From Spinacia oleracea (taxonomy: Eukaryota > Streptophyta > Magnoliopsida > Caryophyllales > Amaranthaceae): a DNA stretch of 64,000 nt. Position 1 is the stretch's first letter, and each line of letters opens with the position of its first letter. The notes beneath the pieces are model-generated. The model had not been told where the DNA came from. It was given only the letters and a program-made list of their open reading frames with translations, and did not search any database. The DNA lies in assembly GCF_020520425.1 (NCBI RefSeq), contig NC_079487.1, positions 58,628,719-58,692,718 on the forward strand. Direction: 5' to 3'. Shown one piece after another: positions 47,408 to 59,792 of this stretch. The position numbers and the translations under genes are program-made.

Positions 47408-48470
47408 TTAGAGGTTCTTCACCTTGAACTTTTCTAAAGAGTTCTTGGTTCGTTGTTCGTCTCGAATCTCTTTGAGGTCTATTATTCTTCCACTTGCCAA
47501 TTTGGTAATATGATTTCTTTCCAAAATGACACCGTCACGGGCAACGAATACTTTGTTCTCTGACTTGTTGTAGAAGTAATACCCCTTTGTTTCTCTTGGA
47601 TACCCAACGAAGAAACATTTGTCAGATTTTGGTTCGAGCTTATCCGAAATTAATCGCTTGACATATGCTTCGCAACCCCAAATCTTTAGAAAAGACAACT
47701 TTGGAAGTTTCCCAGTCCATAATTCGTATGGAATCTTTTTAACATCTTTTGATGGAGCACGATTCAGTGTGAGTACTGCTGTTTGAAACGCATGTCCCAA
47801 AAATTGTAAAGGAAGTTCGTCTTGACCCATCATTGACCTGACCACATCGAGTAAAATCATGTTTCTCCGTTCCGACACTCCATTCCATTGTGGTGTCCCC
47901 AGAGTAGTCAATTCAAAAAGAATACCGCATTCTTTTAGATGGTCATCAAACTCGTGGCTAAGATATTCACCTCCTCGATATGATCTTAGAGCTTTGATTT
48001 TCTTGCCATGTTGATTCTCTACTTCATTTTGAAATTCTCGGAATTTCTCAAACGATTCAGACTTGTGTTTCATTAAGTAAATATTGCCATATCTAGTGAA
48101 ATCGTCCGTAAACGTTATGAAATAGTTGAAATCACCTCTAGCTTTCATACTCATAGGCCCACATACGTCCGTATGTATTAGCCCTAGTAGTTCGCTTTCT
48201 CTTTCTCCCACTTTTGAGAAAGGTCGCTTTGTCGTTTTGACAAGTAACCAAGATTCGCATTGATCAATCTTCTCTAAGTCGAATGATTCTAGAATGCCCT
48301 TCCTTTAAAGTCTTTCCATGCGTTTTGTGTGTATATGGCCTAATCGACAATGCCACAGATATGTGAGATCGGAATCACCAGTTTTAGCCTTTTTGGTATT
48401 TATGTTATAAATGTGTTTGCTCGTATCTAGCACATATAGACCATTTTGTTGTTGTGCTGAACCATAAAAC
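47408..48470 (-). pseudogene. Ty1-copia GAG-pre-integrase and integrase fragment
   Basis: The zinc-binding start LWHCRLGHI (HH pair) is at about 48,335-48,361, with a stop after KRMERL. The integrase frame 48,211-47,408 has IHTDVCGPM (first catalytic Asp), FTDDFTRYG and GVSERRN (catalytic Glu). The second catalytic Asp is Tyr (RSYRGGEY, residue 78), and the second Cys of the zinc finger reads Trp (CESWLL). The C-terminal GYPRETKGYYFY linker is intact. Upstream it is cut at 48,470 by the LTR of element B. Catalytically dead, but the best preserved relative of families A and B here. Confidence 0.92.
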
Positions 48471-48541
48471 TGTAGGGGAATACAGTTAAACATAATAACA
48501 TGTGCGGAAACAATCCCCAAAGCAAGGAAACATGTATAAAG
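48471..48541 (-). mobile_element. Element B 3' LTR, outer piece
   Basis: The first 71 plus-strand bases of the B LTR, from tgtaggggaatacag, to the A3 insertion point. Together with 58,827-59,765 this makes an LTR of about 1,010 bp with TG...CA ends. The copia flank aaaac (48,466-48,470) is the expected TSD half. Confidence 0.8.
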
Positions 48542-49925
48542 TGTTAGGTTATGATACATATGACAATTCATAAATCATGCGGAAAAACCATTAAGCCAGG
48601 AATACATATTATTTACACATAATCATTTAGCATAGTTTAGATGCATACTCTTTGTTGCGTGCCTTCCCTAACTGCGCCCGAACCGAACAAGAACAAGTCT
48701 TTAGGACTCCAAGTGTCGTCCCTCCGTAGATAGCCCACAGCACGTCCGGATCCGCCTTAAGATTGACCAACTAGAATCGCCCTTAAGGTACTATTATTTT
48801 CGGCACTTTATAGGCAAATGTGTGACTGAATTTTTCTCTCAAAAACTCACTTTGAATACTTGAATTCTCTATGTAAACATGTGACCCTAGGCACCTATTT
48901 ATAGAGTTATGGAAAAGGTTTTGGAATCCTATTAGGATACTAATTTATTTAATTATAACCCTACTAGGACTCTAATTAAATAATCATTATCTAATAGTTT
49001 TAGGATTTAATCATATTTCGAATCCCGATTGCTTTAGGATTCCCGCACAAGCATTGCACGAGCACCGTACACCCGCGTAAGCCTTGCGGCCCACGCTAGG
49101 CGCACAGCGCTCGGCCCACTGCTGCTGTGCTCTCGCGCGCGCGCCCCAGGCCTTGGCTGGGCCTGGCCTTGCGCTGGGCCTGGTCGAGGCTTGGCACGCG
49201 ATGGTGCGTGTTGGCTCGCTGGGCGATGGCCTGGCTTCGTGCTGGGCCTTCGTCTAGCGGGCCTCGTCCGATGCTAATTCGTACGATACGCTTCCGATTA
49301 AATTCCCGATTCCGGAATTCATTTCCGATACGAACAATATTTAATATTTCCGATTCCGGAATTAATTTCCGTTTCGAACAAATATTTAATATTTCCGTTT
49401 CCGGAACTATATTCCGATTCCGATAATATTTCCGATTCTGACAATATTTCCGTTTCCGGCAATATTTCCGATTCCGGCAATATTTCCATTTCCGATAATA
49501 TTTTCCGATACGTACCATGTTTCCGTTTCCGGCAACATCTACGACTTGGATAATATTTATATTTCCGATACGATCCATATTTCCGTTTCCGGCAATATCA
49601 TTGTTTCCGGAGTATTCATTTCTTGCCTGTGACGATCTCAGCTCCCACTGAAACCAAGATCCGTCGATTCCGAATATCCATAGATGGAGTATTTAATGCC
49701 ATTAAATACTTGATCCGTTTACGTACTATTTGTGTGACCCTACGGGTTCAGTCAAGAGTAAGCTGTGGATTAATATCATTAATTCCACTTGAACTGAAGC
49801 GGCCTCTAGCTAGACATTCAGCTCACTTGATCTCACTGAATTATTAACTTGTTAATTAATACTGAACCGCATTTATTTGACTTAACATTGAATGCATACT
49901 TGGACCAAGGGCATTATTTCCTTCA
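48542..49925 (-). mobile_element. 3' LTR of A3
   Basis: 1,384 bp, TG...CA (plus strand tgttaggttatg...tatttccttca). GC-rich cassette at about 49,045-49,275; iteron array at about 49,290-49,620. Confidence 0.95.
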
Positions 49926-49953
49926 GTCTCCCACTTGTCCTTAGGGACAAGTG
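49926..49953 (-). other. Hairpin plus polypurine tract of A3
   Basis: The plus strand reads gtctcc, then CACTTGTCC (49,932-49,940), ttag, GGACAAGTG (49,945-49,953). On the element strand the stem precedes the purine tract gtgggagac and the LTR, exactly as in A1. Confidence 0.8.
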
Positions 49954-52900
49954 TGCATTTCCTAATTCCTTTGTCGTTTGATGCCTGCTCATGCACATAA
50001 GGGTAAGTGTAGTCATCCTTATTATGTCCTGAGGTATTTCTAGTATTCAGAGTTCAACTGATCAAATAAACAGATAATCATAGCCTATGATTCATCCGAG
50101 CACGGCCATGCATTTCACAGTTTCTAGCTCTCCGAGTGGCCTTGTACAACTTTTAAGCATCTCATCCCGATTTATGGGAGGACAATCCCAATCTTGCGAT
50201 CTTGAGATTAGACTTCGTTTGATAGGTGATTACCTGAGCGTTGCCTTTATAGCCTCCTTTTACGGTGCGACGGTTGGTCAACGTCAAAGCAATCAGTTCT
50301 CAAACAGGTAATCTCAAATCACTCAGGTATTGAGGATTTAGTGTCTAATAATTTTAATGAAATTTACTTATGACAGATTTTCATCTCTTACAGTAAAGTT
50401 TCATAGGTCTTGTCCGATACTAGTCTTCCCAAAGTAAGTATCTATGCAAATGATTATGACATTGCCATGTCCACATAGTTCAAGAAACAAAACTACTAGT
50501 CATCTTGCATTCTAATCGTCTAACGTTTTCTATGCGTCCAATTTTATAGAAAACTCCGACCAGGGACCATTTTCAACCTTTGACATTCAAGTTCACTTGA
50601 TAGACATTTCTTAGTCACAGGACTGGTCCTGACAGTCTATCTTGAATATATCGTCAAATTGAAGGGACTCATCATTTAATACTAAACCAAGATTAAATGG
50701 AATATGAAAAATACATTTCATATATGATAAATGTTCAACCCCATTGTTTTACAACCATGGGCCTCAAACCCATCTTTAAAACAGTTCATAGAATTCAAAG
50801 CTATGCTTGATTTCCAGCGCTACAATGTAAGTGTTGCTTCTCACTTGTTGCATAGGTTTAGTTATCATGCTTTGCCAATCTTAATATCCTTTTCATCGAA
50901 TGTTCTTCGAGATATGATGATAAGATCTTTTGAGTATGTTTATTTTGTGATCTAGTCTTTCTTGCTACATTAGTGGTTCTACGCATTTTGCAATGAAGAA
51001 CCATTAAGTCAACAGACATGTGATCTTCCCAAGTTCAATGAAGAACTCATATAAACAACTCTATTTTATTGCTTCTTAGGCAATAATTACTTTTACTTCA
51101 ACTGTATAGGTTTCTAGTGATGCTTTGTTTGGATCTACTTATTCAAGCAGTTCACAGATATGTGGAAGACTCTCCAGCTGTATCTTAGAACATAGAAATT
51201 AATATTTAATTTCCCACGCAACAACTCATGGTCTCCAATCCATGTTGCCATTTCAAAACACGATGCTCTATAGCTCGTCCTTATCAATGGTTAACTCCAA
51301 AGGGTCTTGCTTGATCCTGTGCCAGTGTTTATGCGTGTAGCATTAATATTTAGCATATCTTTATTTCCTTGAATCAAGAACTATTCCTATGTACCTTTTC
51401 AAGTACCATAAGTATTCTTGATCTCAATCTAGTTGATCTTCACTTAGATCAATAGAGATTGGTATATGTTCGTCATGCCTAAAGTCATACGATACGTTTT
51501 TGGCGATCCTCATATTATATCATACATGATAAATTCTTTTGCAGAATAATTCCCAATTGAATTCTATTCATGTAACTTTAGCTCATCTAGTTTCAGTAGA
51601 TACTAAATCCAGCTAAATTCTTTGACATATAATATAGGTTAAGAATCTTACTTAGATCCTTGGATGTTTAACTTAGTAAATGCTTATACATAGTTCAAAC
51701 ATTCTTTACTTAGATTTATTCACATGGGTCAAATATCTCCAATGGAGACTTTCGTGTTTGATTTAGTAAATGCCATTACTTAATCCATAACAATATCATA
51801 AGATCTTTGTAAATAGATCTTAATACCCAGTATGTACTAAGTTTCGCCATGGTCCATCATTGATGAATAATTTCAAATCTAAGTCATTAGCATTTGAATG
51901 TTATTTCACAATAGAGAGATATGTGTGTAATACACATAGGACCAATTAAGTTTTAAGTACTCCCACTAAACTTCTTATATATCTATAAGAATCATGTATA
52001 TTTTATGAAACTAAAATTCTTATTAGCTTCACTAAAATACAGTTCCAATTCCCAATTGCTTGCTTAAATCTGTACTTAGATTTCATAAGTTAGCATTCCT
52101 TTTCAAGCATTTATTTGGATCCACAAATCCTATGACATGCCATGTACATAGTTTTCTTCCAACATTTGATTGAGGAATACGTTTTGTCATCCAATTGTCA
52201 TATGTACCAATATGCAATCATTGCTTGAGTTATAGACTTGAGCATTACGATTATGCATGAGGTTTCAACACAATCCATGCTATGAATTTGCTTGTAACCT
52301 TTAGCAACTAATCTAGCTTTGTGTGTGAACACAATTCCATGTTTGATGGTTTTTATCCTTAAAACAAACTTTGCAACCAATAGGTGTGAAACTATTCTTG
52401 CAAATCAACAAAATTTCAATTTTGTCATCAAAACATTGGTTATGTTTTATGGCCTCTAACCATTTAAAACATTTGAGTCTATATATGGCCTCTAACCATT
52501 TTAGGGAATCTGGGTTTCGTCATAGCTTTCTTACAAGTCACAAACTCATTAATCTACATGATAATAGTTTGACTGCAAGTTGTAGGTTTCTTCACTATCT
52601 AATAGAAGAATTGCATAGTTTCAGTAATCTGAACTCCATGTTTCTTCACTATCCAATAGAAGAATATCATAGTTCCAGTGACTTGAACTCTATGCCTACT
52701 TTGGGTATAGAACATCAAACAAATAGAATATCAATAGCCACTTGAAAGTCCTTTGAATATTCTGTTCTCCTTGAAGCACTTGTAAAGTCTTCTAAGAGAT
52801 GTCTATTCTTTAAAAGCCACTTCTAAAGTCCTTAAGAATACGTGTTCGGATTTTCTAAAGAACTTCGAAAAGCCTCCAGATTGTCCGTTTATGTTTGTTG

Positions 52901-55900
52901 TTCGCCTCGAAGACTTTCGAGGTCTGTTTTCTCCCACTTGTCATTTTGGAAACGAATCTCCAAAAGGACATTATTTCGAGCAAACAAACATTATGTTCTC
53001 AAAAATTCGTGGTAGAAACAATACCCTCGTGTCTCATTTGAATAAATCACAATGAAACATATATCTATACTTGGGCCTTAGTTTGTTGAATAACAAACAC
53101 TAAGCTCCCACTGAGTTTAGGAACTCTTTAGATATATTATGAAAAGATATTCTGAAATTACTTTTCAATAGCTTTGACGAATTTGGTTTAGTTTGGTGGT
53201 AGTTGAGCATTTTGTTTTAGAAATTATAGGAAAAGTCTTTATGATTCATCATTGATCGAATCAAGTACTAATTGACTTCGATCATTCCAACATAGATATG
53301 CCATATCTTATGGAGCTAGATTGTGAAATTACAACACACAATCATTGATGATCATATTTGGTCTCAAGTAATCATCAACATGATCTAACCTAGATCTTTA
53401 TGATTTCTTGCCAAGTGGATTTTATACTTCTGAATCTTTGAACTAGCCAAACAGATTCAAACTTATATCATATTGAGTAAATAAACCTATATTCACTCAA
53501 ATCCAGGTGATATAATAAAGTCATAAAATATTTCTCTAGCTTTGAACTCTATTGTCTAGGCGCTCTAACAATAGTTCATATCTTTTGTTACTTTCAACAA
53601 GTAAGACTAGCTTGTCTTGAATGATCTAGAAATCAATCAACTTTCAAAACTCCATCAAAATGGAGCTTATGAATGTTAACTTGTTGATATGGTCTAAGCA
53701 ACAATGCCAAAGATTAGTGGAACTCAAATCAAGGGGTTGATTTGAACCTAGTAAAGTTCTTTATTGTTAAAGAGTTGTTTGTTTTAATCAAGCATATTGA
53801 CTCAACCCGTAAATGACCATTTCATTCAAATAAACAAACAAACAAACATGCATTGTTTATGTTTTTCTTGAATGTGAGTCTTTCTGTGTTTGAAGCAGAA
53901 ATTTAGGTATGCTGATTATGGAACAAAATAGCCATTAAGTTCCAGCCTTTGAAAGGTCTTAAAACAAACTAGATGACCCTACAACTAATGTAGCATTGCC
54001 ATGCTTCATTTCCTGCTTGTAGGTCATTAGTGTATCCTAGCTTCCATTGTTTGAGTTATTACCGAAGTAAGAACCTCAAGCAGTATATGATACCAAGGAA
54101 GTTTGATTGCTAGGTCACTTCTCTTTAAACATAAACTTATAGGTAGAAACGGAATTGCAAATTCCTTTTCACTTGTTCCTTGTTTTCCTATTTCTTGTAC
54201 CCTTTCTAATAGCCTTAAGAATTAAATTCTTTAGTGTTGACTTTTATACTTTGTTTAGACACGTCCAAATGTCATTCCAACAAAGTTCTTACCATTTTAT
54301 TTATGTTGAATATTTGCTTCAACTAGATGATCTTACCAGAAGCTTCTAAAGTTCTCTAAGCATCGATCTTTTCGAATGTCTAGGGACTAGACTCATTCGA
54401 GAATTAAATGGAAAAAGATATTAGGTTGTTAACCATTGGTAAAGCTGAGCGTTTAAACTCAATGCTTTATGATCTCAAAACTACATTGTATTTTGAATTC
54501 ACAAGCACCAATCGGTTCGCCATTCGACTTTGATACTCGAAAACAACCATAAAAGTCGCTAAAAGAAACGTACATTTTAAATTGCTCATTTTCTCTCATT
54601 TCCGTGAATCGTTCTTGGATTCACTACCAATCGAGGAAATTTACTGTTACCTTTCTAAAAGGGTTTATTGCAGTGCAAGATATTTAATTATAAACAATAA
54701 TTAAAACATTCATTGAAGCATGCAAAGTCTAAACATTTATCATGAATAATAACTTGAAAATGAAAGCAATCATGCAATTAAAACAAGTTATTAGCATTTT
54801 ATTCGAATTTATTGTTCCGGCAGGTGCGAATAAAATGATTCCAAGATCCTAAAACCATTGAAGAATTAAGCACAGTTTGTCGACTCAATTCTAAAACATT
54901 TTAGGTAAGCAAAAGCCTTTTGCTAATAGTCTAGAAACTACTCTTGGTTGATAGGCACGTCTAAGAACTTATTAGGTAAACCTATCTATTTTGCCACGAC
55001 ATAAAAGGACTCCTTACTTATATCGTTGAGTTTCACCAAAGCTAACATGTACTCACAATTATTTGTGTACCTTGCCCCTTTAGGACCAATAAGTAACACC
55101 TCGCTGAGCGAAAACTATTACTAGAATGATGTAAAGGATATCCAAGCAAGTGTATATTTTGGCATGGAACCTTTTAACTCAATTTTTAAGTTTGGAACTT
55201 AAGGCTCTTACTATGTTGGTTAGATTTTAAGTGAACTAAAATCCTTAATCATGCAACATAATCAAGCTTTGATCTCATGCATTTTAAGACATATTTAAAA
55301 TCAATAAATAACTTAAAACATGCATAAGATAAATGTGATCTAGTATGGCCCGACTTCATCTTGAAGCTTTAACTTCAAAGTCCGTCTTGAAAATCTCCGT
55401 GGGAGGCACCATTTTCTTCAAATAGGATAAGCTATAATTAAAACTAATTACAACTATTTGATGGTACGCATACCATATTTGAATTGAAAAACAACTTTGG
55501 TACTTTAGACCAATTACATTCAAATTACCGGTACGCAGACCATATTTTCTATCCTATTTGGGCCATACTAGTCACTTCATAACCTGCAAAACAGTACATA
55601 TACAATATATACCATTCACCCATTCATTAACATGAATGGCCCACATAGCTGGTTAGTAAAACACATTATGCATCACGTAAACATTTGCAGCAATTAATCA
55701 AGGGCACCAATAATCTACCAATTATTCAGTCCTTATTAATTCTAATCAAGTTGTTTTAACCTTAAGGATTTGTAGACCTAATCAAGAGTTTATGACTAAA
55801 AGGGCTCCCACTTAAACCAATAAATTCATATGCTTTACTAATTTTAAACATAAAAATGTATTTCTAGTCTAACCGGAAACATACAAATTTAATTAAAATT

Positions 55901-56100
55901 TAAAGCTCATATAAATTTATAATTGAATCCAAAAAGTTTAATTTAATTTTAGTCGTATTTAAATTGATTCATGATTTTAATTTTAGTAAAATAATTAGAA
56001 TAAATAAAATTTATTATAATTACAATATTCAAAATTAAAATCCAAGAAAATAATTTAAATTATTAATTTTAAAATTAATTAAAATTACGTAAACTGAAAA
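49954..56100 (-). pseudogene. Decayed copia gag-pol of A3
   Basis: Read on the minus strand, segments are recognisable in correct order. At about 53,700-53,400 is an integrase region (KFESVWLVQRFRS opposite KSESFEKFREFQN of the copia here). At 53,045-52,963 is the ETRGYCFYHEF linker opposite ETKGYYFYNKS. At 52,380-52,250 is the RT entry (KTIKHGIVFTHKARLVAKGY, with THKARLVAKGYKQIH clearly readable). Stops and frameshifts are frequent and no gag is identifiable. Beyond 55,000 only AT-rich sequence is seen. Confidence 0.8.
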
Positions 56101-56109
56101 TTTCAAATT

Positions 56110-56660
56110 AAAATTTCAAAACGATCTAATCGCAACGCAAACACCCTACGCAACGTACGCCCATGGGCCACACGCACACAGCCATCGCTGGCCATGTGCG
56201 CGCAGCCCATGCGCTGCGTCGCATCGCTGCTGCTGCTATCCTTCGCAAGGCACCACGCGAGCTGGTGCTCGCTGCGCGCGATCCAGCGCTCGATGCACGC
56301 GAGACATCGCTCGCTGCGTTCGCTCGCCAGCGGTCGCTTTATGCGAGCCAGCGCTCGCTGCGCGAGGCATCGACGCTGGGCGTAGCACTCGTGGCACGTG
56401 AGCTTGCGCTCGCTGCGCGCGAGGCTGCGCGCGCTTGCGCGAGGCAGTGCACGTTGTGGCGCAACTCGCTTGCTGCCCACACGCGACTGCTGTGCCTTGC
56501 ATTCGCCCTCGCCCATTCGTCCATTGCTCATAGCCCACGACACAAGGCAGGGCTGCTGCCTTGTGCTCGTGCACCATGGCCTTGCTCATTGCATTCGTGC
56601 CGCATGGGCGACGAGCTCCCTTGCTCGTCGTCACATGCCCGCACTATACAACACCCTTAA
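56110..56660. repeat. GC-rich block inside A3
   Basis: Same place and flanks as the A2 block (7,310-7,950). Both start catgggccacacgcacacag and end with a shared segment from about cgacacaaggcagggctgc. The middle differs: the three tandem units of A2 are replaced by gctcgctgcg-type repeats. Confidence 0.8.
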
Positions 56661-57420
56661 GGGTAACACGTAGCGTCCATTGCTTTGTGCGTGCAAGTTA
56701 TATGAACGAATCGCATAAAATTTTAAAAATTTATATTTAAAATTAATGACAAATTAATAAATAATATTAATTTCATAATTTTAGGGCGAAAAATCGAAAA
56801 TTTATTATTCAATTGATTTCCGATTAACATGGATTCAAGTCTAGGTCATAAAAATTTAAAATTTAACATAAATTTACAATTTTTATGGTGGTTTTTAATC
56901 ATAGGTATCTAATTAAATTATAATTAATTATGAAAATCAAATTAATTCTAAATTATTCTAATTTTCAACAAATTAATCATAATTACAAATTAGATTGCAT
57001 AATTAACAAGGCTAGACATTCAAACTTGTTAAACATATACAGTAGGTCAATCAAAAATTCAAGATTTATCAACAAGAATCACAAATATTTAATTTAACAT
57101 CTTAAATTTACGAAATTTTGCATTCGAAAAACTAAAACCTCCGAAAAGTCATAGTTAGGCTTCGAATTTGAGAATTCTGGGTTCGGCAGAAAAACACTAT
57201 TTTTGTCAAAATTTTAGAATGCCTTTTACATGCGGAATTGACACAAAAATCACTCGATTTGGATGAGTAACGAAGAAACTGCCGAAAAACTGCGTACGTA
57301 TAATTAAATAAACGCAATTTGCAATTAATTAACAATTACGAAAATTAATCACCCCTTTTAATTCTTGCAAATTTGTAATATTTAACCATGTTCATGCAAT
57401 TTAGATTATGAAAATAATAA

Positions 57421-57437
57421 GAGGCTCGTGATACCAC
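57421..57437 (-). other. Altered primer binding site of A3
   Basis: The minus strand reads TGGTATCACGAGCC instead of the TGGTATCAGAGCC of A2: one extra base inside the tRNA-complementary stretch, and a changed base next to the LTR. A mismatch-tolerant or defective primer site, or a post-insertion mutation. Confidence 0.75.
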
Positions 57438-57438
57438 T

Positions 57439-58821
57439 GTTAGGTTATGATACATATGACAATTCATAAATCATGCGGAAAAACCATTAAGCCACGAATA
57501 CATATTATTTACACATAATCATTTAGCATAGTTTAGATGCATACTCTTTGTTGCGTGCCTTCCCTAGCTGCGCCCGAACCGAACAAGAACAAGTCTTTAG
57601 GACTCCAAGTGTCGTCCCTCCGTAGATAGTCCACAGCACGTCCGGATCCGCCTTAAGATTGACCAACTAGAATCGCCCTTAAGGTACTATTATTTTCGGC
57701 ACTTTATAGGCAAATGTGTGACTGAATTTTTCTCTCAAAAACTCACTTTGAATACTTGAATTCTCTATGTAAACATGTGACCCTAGGCACCTATTTATAG
57801 AGTTATGGAAAAGGTTTTGGAATCCTATTAGGATACTAATTTATTTAATTATAACCCTACTAGGACTCTAATTAAATAATCATTATATAATAGTTTTAGG
57901 ATTTAATCATATTTCGAATCCCAATTGCTTTAGGATTCCCGCACAAGCATTGCACGAGCACCGTACACCCGCGCAAGCCTTGCGGCCCACGCTAGGCGCA
58001 CATCGCTCGACCCACTGCTGCTGTGCTCTCGCGCGCGCGCCCCAGGCCTTGGCTGGGCCTGGCCTTGCGCTGGGCCTGGTCGAGGCTTGGCACGCGATGG
58101 TGCGTGTTGGCTCGCTGGGCGATGGCCTGGCTTCGTGCTGGGCCTTCGTCTAGCGGGCCTCGTCCGATGCTAATTCGTACGATACGCTTCCGATTAAATT
58201 CCCGATTCCGGAATTCATTTCCGATACGAACAATATTTAATATTTCCGATTCCGGAATTAATTTCCGTTTCGAACAAATATTTAATATTTCCGTTTCCGG
58301 AACTATTTTCCGATTCCGATAATATTTCCGATTCTGACAATATTTTCGTTTCCGGCAATATTTCCGATTCCGGCAATATTTCCATTTCCGATAATATTTT
58401 CCAATACGTACCATGTTTCCGTTTCCGGCAACATCTACGACTTGGATAATATTTCTATTTCCGATATGATCCATATTTCCGTTTCCGGCAATATCATTGT
58501 TTCCGGAGTATTCATTTCTTGCCTGTGACGATCTCAGCTCCCACTGAAACCAAGATCCGTCGATTCCGAATATCCATAGATGGAGTATTTAATGCCATTA
58601 AATACTTGATCCGTTTACGTACTATTTGTGTGACCCTACGGGTTCAGTCAAGAGTAAGCTGTGGATTAATATCATTAATTCCACTTGAACTGAAGCGGCC
58701 TCTAGCTAGGCATTCAGCTCACTTGATCTCACTGAATTATTAACTTGTTAATTAATACTGAACCGCATTTATTAGACTTAACATTGAATGCATACTTGGA
58801 CCAAGGGCATTATTTCCTTCA
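57439..58821 (-). mobile_element. 5' LTR of A3
   Basis: 1,383 bp, nearly identical to the 3' LTR. Differences seen by eye are mostly transitions. Iteron array at about 58,185-58,515; GC-rich cassette at about 57,940-58,165. Confidence 0.95.
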
Positions 58822-58826
58822 TAAAG

Positions 58827-59765
58827 CACAGATTAAGCAAACTTACATTCGAAGCGTGTTTTCCACAATAATATGTCAACGAACACGAACAAAGAACTCC
58901 ACTTGTCGTTCCTCTACTTGGTTCACCGAAACGTTCAGATTCGTCTTGATTATCGTAGCTTAGACAATCGATCAAGATACTTTGCTTTTGGGATGAACAC
59001 ACCTTGGAGGCACAGAGAGAATTAGGGTTCTCTGTTTTCTCCTAGGGTTGTGTGTATTGTGTTATGTTGTAATTAGTTGGAAAAAAAAGGTTAGAAGGTT
59101 ATTTACATAACCTTACTAACCGACCAAGCCTTGAGGCAAGGCCGGCTAGCAAGACCCGCGTGCCATCACACGGACACGCACAGCAAGCAAGGCCGTGGGC
59201 CACCCTGCTGCTGCTGTGTCGTGGTCTCGGCCCGCACGCGCACAGCTCCTCGACCATGGGCCTCGCTGATGCGTTGTGTTGCTTGCTTGCCTAGCGCGCG
59301 CGCGCCCATGGGCCTTGAGTGCTTCGTGCACTCGGCTCGTGGGCCGCTCCTCGTATTCGCATTTTAATATATTTCCGATATATTATTTATCGTTTCGTAT
59401 ACGAAGAATCACCGTCGTACAATACGATTTATTCGTCTCGCCTAGCTTACGAATATTCGCGATACGATATAAGATTCCGATGCAAGGTCGTATCGTATAA
59501 TACGTTTCCAACTTAATTCCCGAAAAGCTATTAAATGAATTTCAGATTCATTTAATCGGTTGATCTGTTACGTGTCATTGGTGTGACCTTGTAGGTTCAG
59601 TCAAGAGTAAGCTGTGAGTTCAATATCCATTAGAACTCACTGATTCGAAGCATTGCTCCAGCTAGCTGTTCCGATCACTTGATCTTACTGAATTAATTGT
59701 TCGCAATTAATCTGAACCTTGGTATTAGACTTAATGCACCTTGGGTGAAGGACATATTTCCTTCA
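58827..59765 (-). mobile_element. Element B 3' LTR, main piece
   Basis: Continues the 48,471-48,541 piece after the A3 insertion and ends ...ggacatatttccttca, close to the A-family end but otherwise diverged. A GC-rich cassette lies at about 59,125-59,345, the equivalent place to that of family A. Degenerate tatttccgatat-like and tacgat motifs follow it instead of the regular iterons. Confidence 0.82.
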
Positions 59766-59792
59766 ATCTCCCACTTGTCATTCAGACAAGTG
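59766..59792 (-). other. Hairpin plus polypurine tract of B
   Basis: CACTTGTC (59,772-59,779), loop attca, GACAAGTG (59,785-59,792): an 8-bp perfect stem beside the purine tract. The stem is kept although the terminal C-G pair and the loop differ from family A. Confidence 0.8.

Larger units (their letters stand above)
48542..58821 (-). mobile_element. Complete copia-derived non-autonomous element, copy A3
   Basis: 10,280 bp with LTRs at 57,439-58,821 (5') and 48,542-49,925 (3'), PBS, PPT, and a perfect TSD taaag (48,537-48,541 and 58,822-58,826). The LTRs differ at about 15 positions that I could see, roughly 1 percent, so the insertion is young. Yet the interior has no intact reading frame and shares disabling changes with A1 and A2. 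This is the behaviour of a LARD-like non-autonomous family mobilised by an autonomous relative. It is inserted in the LTR of element B. Confidence 0.95.
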
